Of a stretch of DNA of 64,000 bases, positions 58,636 to 64,000 are shown in pieces (the stretch's first letter is position 1; each line of letters opens with the position of its first letter). Position numbers and translations under genes: made by a program. Source of the DNA: Nelumbo lutea (Eukaryota; Streptophyta; Magnoliopsida; Proteales; Nelumbonaceae); NCBI GenBank assembly GCA_022828595.1, contig JAKGHH010000008.1, positions 20,638,378 through 20,702,377 on the forward strand, read 5' to 3'. The notes beneath the pieces are model-generated. The model was not told where the DNA came from. It saw nothing but the letters and a program-made list of their open reading frames with translations, and ran no database searches.

Positions 58636-59619
58636 AATCGTTCTGATATATAAAGAGTCCATACTACTACATACTCTGAACTTGAACCTTGGACGATTGC
58701 TTCATAGCTGGTGGATAATCTCATCAGGTGGGATGAAAGCACAACTGATTTCTGTTCTTTTCCTTTATGTCGACAGGAGGCCAAGAATTCTTGTTATTAG
58801 ATAGGAAGAAGGATGATCTACTTTATCAATGTGAGGTTAAATTACATTTTGGTTGCTGTGAAAGATGAGTTGGCCAATTCCTTGTTATGCAGGCAGAGGT
58901 CATTTGTGATTGATGGGTTTTCATGGACAGGAATAGTAAGAAATGGATCTGATTATATCAGTATGAAGCAAGCAATTGAGTCTCCTTATTTTTCAAGGAC
59001 AAATTTACCCCTTGATTACTATTGAGAAAAATGCTAAGCATAATAATCAGCATTGTTCTACTAGTGATTATTCTCAGCATATAACTCTTTTAACTAAATT
59101 AGTAGCAAAAAAAAAAGCACTTTTTAGCTAAATAATTCCTAAAATCTCATATTATTTATTAGTATAAAGTATGGGTTCTATTATATTGGAAAGAAATGAT
59201 ATCTGAAAAACTAATAATCAATCAATTGGAATTATAAATTTGGTAGCCAATTGGGTGTTATTTATCAAAATTCATGGGTGCGTTTTAATTGATCAAAACT
59301 CTTCCAATACCATGTCTTTCTCATATCATAGATTTTCCTAGTATAAATTGATTCCCATCATACTTACCACTTCAACTCATAATCCACATTGATTTTCAAG
59401 AATGAGGGGGAAGAATGGATTTTACCAAAATAGAATGATGATAATAACAATAACTGGTGAGGATGACGATAATAATTAATAACATTAATAGCATCAGAAT
59501 TTCAATTTTTTCCATCAATCATGGAAGTAGTGTATGGGCCCATCATACAAGGTTTAAAAATATAAATATAGAAGGTTTTGTATTGTTATTTTTTGTGTTT
59601 GTACTTTTTACCAAATTAA
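58636..59619. other. Intergenic, nothing recognised
   Basis: AT-rich. A 70-codon frame at 58813-59025 has no recognisable domain and its surroundings lack gene signals. Confidence 0.5.
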
Positions 59620-59728
59620 GGCCCCATTTGAAAAGAGTACAAATACAAGTGCAAAATCTTACATTTTGTATTATTTTGTATATATTTGTACAGTACATAT
59701 TTGTGTTTTTACTCCTTCCAAACTGAGC
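59620..59728. mobile_element. Tourist-like MITE (family C), copy 5
   Basis: GGCCCCATTTGAAAAGAG to CCTTCCAAACTGAGC, with TTAA on both sides and the CAGTACATATTTG core shared with copy 3. A further fragment (59733-59800, GTACAGTACATATTTGTG) follows. Confidence 0.7.
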
Positions 59729-59807
59729 TTAAGGTTCAATTTCATAAGAGTGCAAATATGTACAGTACATATTTGTGTTTGCAGTACTGTACATATTTGG
59801 TGTATCA

Positions 59808-60001
59808 GGTGCTGTTTGGTTCACATGAATAGAGGTCTGGAATCAGAATCGGAATGGCCATTCCCTGCCCCTCCCTTGGGAGTGAAATTCCCATTCCTGC
59901 TGATTTCAATTTCTATTCCCATTTCTGTCTGAACCAAACAGACCAAGGGAATAGATCATTCGGATTACGATTCCTAATCCGACTACAAAGCAAACGGGCC
60001 C
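59808..60001. mobile_element. MITE family A, copy 3 (inverted)
   Basis: GGTGCTGTTTGGTTC to GCAAACGGGCCC, followed by TAA. It holds GGAATGGCCATTCC and CTGAACCAAACAGACC words of copies 1 and 2 in reverse order. Confidence 0.68.
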
Positions 60002-60404
60002 TAAATGCTATTTACCCTTGTATTTATTTTTACGATACAGCATTAAACCATTACCCCATAGGGTCGCGTATAACCCGTTTACACCCCTCAGTAAACACAT
60101 GAATGCAATAGGCTTCAGTAGAGCATGGAATGATGGAATTCAACATCAACTACCAACAAGGAGTTTCTGCAGTAAAACACAAAAACCTGGATGTTGAAGT
60201 CTTGAAGAAACTGATTGATCAAAAGAAAAAAGAAAAGAAATTGCAGCAGCAGATTTATTAATCATACAAACAAAACAAAAACATCATTGACCCAAGAAAT
60301 CAATGAGAAGATCTTCCTAACACTAGCCCAAGTGTGGTGCAATTACAGCTCTACAAACACAGTCAGTAGTCACACAGAGATGACAGACAGACATCCAAAA
60401 GGGT
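60002..60404. other. 3' flank of the DMP gene
   Basis: Probably includes the 3' UTR of the minus-strand DMP gene. No other feature supported. Confidence 0.4.
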
Positions 60405-61046
60405 TCAGGCTGCCATGCACCCTATGCCATAGCGAGTGTTTGGGAAGACCAGAAACAGGCTACTGCATATCACACCCACCATTAGAGGGAAACTCTCCAT
60501 CACCTCATCCATCTCCTTCACATGTCCCCGGAACAGACAATCCGTCACCCGATGATCAGAGAAGGCAATGGCCACGAAAACCATCACAGACATGATCGCA
60601 TGCACGAAGTCTGTAAACCCAACCTTGAATCGGTCGTCCTTGGGGACCTCCACACCCAGTCCTGACTTGAACAGAGATAATCCACTTGGGGTCACAAACC
60701 CGTAGTAGACCTTCCCGTCCGGCCCTCTGAAACTGTCTGTAAAATGGAAGAAGAAACATGAGAGGACACAGAGGCCCATTAGGACCTCAATCATCATGGT
60801 GTTTACCGGAGAGCACTGGCCGTCACCGGAGACTGATGGCAGAAGCATTTCGAAAGTGAGAAGGGTCCCTGTAGGGAGGAAGTTGACAAGCATTGAGGTC
60901 TTGGACAGGGTCTTCTGCACTCCCTTCGCCACTGCTCGCTTTCGCCGGCCGGTCTCCGGGACCAACTGCGGAGATGAGGGGCGTGAGGGTGTCTCCTGCG
61001 GAGCCGCATCGTAGATTTTGATTCCAATTCCTTCTGCTTGTTCCAT
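60405..61046 (-). CDS. DMP (DUF679) membrane protein, DMP8/9-like
   Basis: A single exon of 213 aa. ATG at 61046 is the only in-frame ATG at the front (MEQAEGIGIKIY); upstream in-frame codons lack ATG. A short Pro/Ser-rich cytosolic head precedes KTLSKTSMLVNFLPTGTLLT. There are four hydrophobic segments, about residues 50-72, 82-104, 152-172 and 188-206. DUF679 landmarks include FHFTDSFRGPDGKVYYGFVT, DFVHAIMSVMVFVAIAFSD and FPLMVGVICSSLFLVFP, ending TRYGIGC. The layout resembles Arabidopsis DMP8/9 and the maize DMP clade, sperm-expressed proteins needed for gamete fusion whose loss gives maternal haploids. That clade assignment is from memory and needs a tree. Confidence 0.9.
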   Translation of the reverse strand: MEQAEGIGIKIYDAAPQETPSRPSSPQLVPETGRRKRAVAKGVQKTLSKTSMLVNFLPTGTLLTFEMLLPSVSGDGQCSPVNTMMIEVLMGLCVLSCFFFHFTDSFRGPDGKVYYGFVTPSGLSLFKSGLGVEVPKDDRFKVGFTDFVHAIMSVMVFVAIAFSDHRVTDCLFRGHVKEMDEVMESFPLMVGVICSSLFLVFPNTRYGIGCMAA

Positions 61047-61135
61047 TTTCCGGCAAGATTCCAACTCGCCAAGAAAACTCAGAGGAATTGGAAGGTGGGG
61101 GGCGTAAAAGGAGTTCGTTTGATGGTTGCGTTCAG

Positions 61136-61142
61136 ATTTATA
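61136..61142 (-). promoter_or_regulatory. TATA box of the DMP gene
   Basis: The minus strand reads CTATAAATC, 90 bases upstream of the DMP start codon. Confidence 0.55.
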
Positions 61143-61430
61143 GACGGATTATTACCGATTTGAATTTCAATTTTGAAGTTGTGAAGTTCTGCAACTGCAG
61201 GAAACTAACTCGCCCATGTTTCGGGTTGATCTTGAATTATTAGGCAGGATACAGTTATCAGAGATGATCAGAAAAGGAGAAAATCTAGAAATTTTCATTA
61301 TTCGTGCCTGGACTTACTAGGAAACTGAACGTGGGAGAGTGAGCCTCATACAGGGCTGGTGAGGCTGTCATGATCCCTGAAAAACTAGAAATAAGCTCTC
61401 TAGAATCTCTACACATAATTACATAAAGAA

Positions 61431-63499
61431 TCAGAAGCGATGGCCAGAAAAGAGATTTGGATGAGAATTCTCGCTGTTTTCTTCGAATGTCACCCACTTG
61501 GCCAAGCTCCCACGTCTCTCTCTGGCAGCATTTCTCATGCTCTCCATTTCACCCACATGATCTTTGAATTCCTTCTTCACGACGTCCAGTACAATGTCAC
61601 CGTATCTGTCACACCATGGCCTTACAAAACAAAAAAATTTTACAGGCAATAAGTATCTAAAAGAAACATAAAATTTGTGCAAAATCTAAACTAAAATAAA
61701 ACCCATCTCAAATCTCAGCTATATAAATGTAAAGTGTGTGCAAGTGAATGCAGATATGCTCTTTCAGTCTGCATACAGTATCTTATCGATCAGAACTTGC
61801 AGAAGCTTCGTGGGTTTGAAACACGGTCATGGACTGAGTGGGGATCTTAGACCATGTTTTCGTCATTGCCTACTTAACAACCGAATATTTATGAACAAAT
61901 TGTTCCAAAAGGGAATAGAATAAAGAGAAAGAGTGCTTACTTGGGGAAAAATTTTTTCAGGTCAGCTTTATCGACTGGCAGCCTGGTGGAAATTGCTTCA
62001 ATTTGGTCATTCCTGTAGATCCATGAGGTTAACAGAGTGAGTATTTTGAAAAACAAGCATTTCAGAGAGAAAAAGAGACATTAAAAAAAGTGGGTTTGGT
62101 GTTTACGAGAATTGTAGGTTTGGATTTGTGGTGTTGAGTTCTGCTTGGATTCGCGATAGCTCTTTCTTTATGTTCTGTCCCAATACCTTCATAGAGATTT
62201 ACACCATTACTACAGTTAACTGCACTCCAGAAAATGGTTTTCATGATATAGGAAAAACGAGAAAAAAAATAATTGATTTCTGCAATTCTCTACCTTATCG
62301 ATGAAGAAATCTGATGCAGAACCATCTGGGTGTATCTTTTTCTTTATCAACTTCGTGTCTGGGCCCTCCCCAATTGGGCTATCAACAAGTGGGCAAGGAG
62401 TTGAAAAGGCATGGTGTTCGTCAGATCTTTCCCCCAGAGAAAGAGGAGTTGTTTCATCTTCTGGATTACTTCTCTTCCACTTCTTAAACCCATCAAATCC
62501 ACATTGCTTCTTTGCTGATTTTGATGCTCTCTCATCCGGATCTGGCTCCAAATCGTCCACATTTTCGTCTCTCTGTTCTCTCTGAAACAGAGTACGAAAC
62601 GGTTTCTTCTTCACCTTCTCAGTGCTTTCTCTTTCCTTCTCAACCTTAATGGGTAAACGTGACGAACTCTCTGGCATAAGAACGGATCTGGCTTCACTTC
62701 CCTTCTCTTTTGAAGGGAAATCCCAAAATGAGTTCTCTTTCAGAGCCCCAGAACCGTTCCCATTGGGATTCTTTCCCTTGCTTTTCCCGGATTTATGAGG
62801 AATAATGAAACCAATCATGGAAGCAGCTTCTTTGATCGGTTTCATTGGGGACCTGTACTTGGTCTTGGTTGTAGATTGCAATCTGTCTTTATCCATCAAG
62901 CATTCCTCGTCCTTCAATTCGATAACAGACCACTCCTCTTCTGAATTTTCTGCCTGACTAGCAACAATTACGTCTCTAGCCTCAATCTCAGCTCCTTGAA
63001 CGGCTAGTCTCTGTAGCAGAGGCCTCTTCGAAGAGTGATACTCGTCCATAGAAATGCATTTGGCGTAGAACAGCTCCTGAACAAGAACAAAAAACAGCTA
63101 GAGACTCAAAACTCATTTCACCCCACCAAATGTAGTAAATTTACCAGATACCATTTTCATCTGTGGTCTTACCTGCAAGAAAAGCAGCTTGTCTCTGATG
63201 ATTGTGGGGTGTTCCAGATCAGCTGGAGAAGCGATGAGAATTTCAAGGAGTTGAGTTCGGAAGGCAGTGACCTCGCCTTGTGGTATGATCCCTTCCTTGT
63301 GGAGACCAATCAGGTTGAGAATCCGGTGAAACGATTCCTGCTGCCATTTGAGATTCTCCGATTGCTGCCTGGCGAGCCTCTGATCGGCAGTGAGACCCGT
63401 CAAGCGTTTCTTCTTCATGGAGAAGGGGAGAATGTTTTTGCAGAGAGAAGTAATCGTGTCGTGGACAGAGGAATAATAAGTTGGGGTGTAGGAGTACAT
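61431..63499 (-). CDS. Plant-specific conserved protein, At1g12330-like
   Basis: Five exons on the minus strand join to 478 aa: 63499-63173, 63076-62294, 62186-62107, 62012-61941 and 61605-61431. The N-terminus MYSYTPTYYSSVHDTITSLC and the block NLKWQQESFHRILNLIGLHK are typical of the family. The exon 1/2 border gives KLLFLQ-ELFYAKCISMDEYH, then SKRPLLQRLAVQGAEIEARD. The middle is charged and Ser/Lys-rich. The end has IKKELSRIQAELNTTNPNLQ (helical, coiled-coil-like) and YGDIVLDVVKKEFKDHVGEM. No enzyme motif or membrane segment is seen, although databases have called the Arabidopsis relative a cyclin-dependent-kinase-like protein. The function is unknown. The same-strand DMP gene lies about 0.4 kb downstream. 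Confidence 0.85.
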
Positions 63500-63895
63500 T
63501 GTGAATCCTAGATTGCTTTTCTTAGTTTGATGAATCGATTAAATCACAGGGGAGAAAAGATAGATTTTCGAGTTGCAGAGCTGCTCTGTCTTGGTTCTAC
63601 AATTTTCTTCTCTGATACAATTTTCTTCTCTGAAACGAAAAAACTCTTTCTGTGCAGAGAGGTACTATAAAGAGGTCATCCATTTTTTTCGTTTTTCTTT
63701 TGTTTTTTGTTTTGGCTTTTGAATAGTACCAGCAACGGTAACTTGAACTAGCCGTTGTAGGGCTTTCCGTTGAGCATCACTCGAGCGACACTCTACCATG
63801 CGTTAAAATGAAACCCCCTCTGCGGGCAATTACGAAAATAGCCATAATCCGTGTGCAGTGCGCGCTGTGCGGTGCATCAAATGATCAAATCCAAT
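63500..63895. other. 5' flank of the At1g12330-like gene
   Basis: Probably its leader and promoter. CTTCTCTGATACAATTTT is repeated twice near 63605. No clear TATA box on the minus strand. Confidence 0.45.
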
Positions 63896-64000
63896 TGGGT
63901 TATTTGGTCCAGTGATCATGGGGCGGACCGGGCCTGGCCGGACCCAGGCCTTAAAATATCAGCCGGGCCAGGCCAGGCTTTGGGGCTCTCGTTACATTCA
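63896..64000. repeat. Start of a hAT-like GGGCCTGGCC repeat, cut by window end
   Basis: GACCGGGCCTGGCCGGACCC and GCCGGGCCAGGCCAGGC are name-like words as at 53388-53575. The element continues beyond the window. Confidence 0.4.

Noticed and set aside
58813..59025. 70-codon frame between the DUF1677 and DMP genes
   Set aside because: No recognisable domain, AT-rich surroundings and no supporting signals.
60405..61064. DMP start 18 bases further upstream
   Set aside because: The upstream codon at 61064 is TTG, not ATG, and family proteins begin at the ME-type Met used here.

Overview
This is a nuclear genomic window from a flowering plant. The evidence is intron-rich genes with GT-AG introns, plant-specific families (DUF1677, DMP/DUF679, a plant RING-H2 ligase with an MGSGSS N-terminus, the plant DEP1 fusion enzyme), Ty3/Gypsy Tat-type retrotransposons, Tourist-like MITEs, an Au-like SINE and many AT/GA microsatellites. 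The species cannot be named from the sequence. The moderate GC, long AT-rich introns and protein style suggest a dicot or early-diverging angiosperm rather than a grass.

The left part (about 0.7-25 kb) is a retrotransposon nest. Tat element 1 (678-11010, +) has 643/637-bp LTRs and a stop-ridden gag-pol, and it sits inside the terminus of a small TIR element (MITE). Tat element 3 (11797-about 14530, - strand) is a truncated 3' half. Tat element 2 (16651-24617, +) has 850-bp LTRs, a perfect AACAC target duplication and a large gag-to-RT deletion, and it sits inside a 1.2-kb TIR element. All three carry, between pol and the 3' LTR, an extra gene on the opposite strand. It has recognisable introns and its own TATA box about 0.3 kb from the 3' LTR, and it resembles the 'putative gypsy type transposon' domain proteins. 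This is the most interesting feature of the window.

The right part (about 26-64 kb) is genic. A RING-H2 E3 ligase gene (26623-34862, +, six coding exons, 540 aa) has three G-boxes upstream and a LINE remnant in its large intron. After about 10 kb of intergenic DNA, full of MITEs and a possible gene-fragment-carrying TIR element, comes DEP1 (45152-56424, +, twelve exons, 518 aa). DEP1 is the bifunctional methylthioribulose-1-phosphate dehydratase/enolase-phosphatase of the methionine salvage cycle, and its introns hold a SINE with a 14-bp target duplication and a LINE fragment. Three minus-strand genes follow: a DUF1677 protein (57071-57505), a DMP membrane protein close to the DMP8/9 type (60405-61046), and a five-exon plant-specific protein resembling At1g12330 (61431-63499).

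The host genes are independent transcription units with unrelated functions and no operon-like logic. Exon borders were placed by reading-frame continuity and GT/AG sites. Family names come from recognition of motifs, not from a search.
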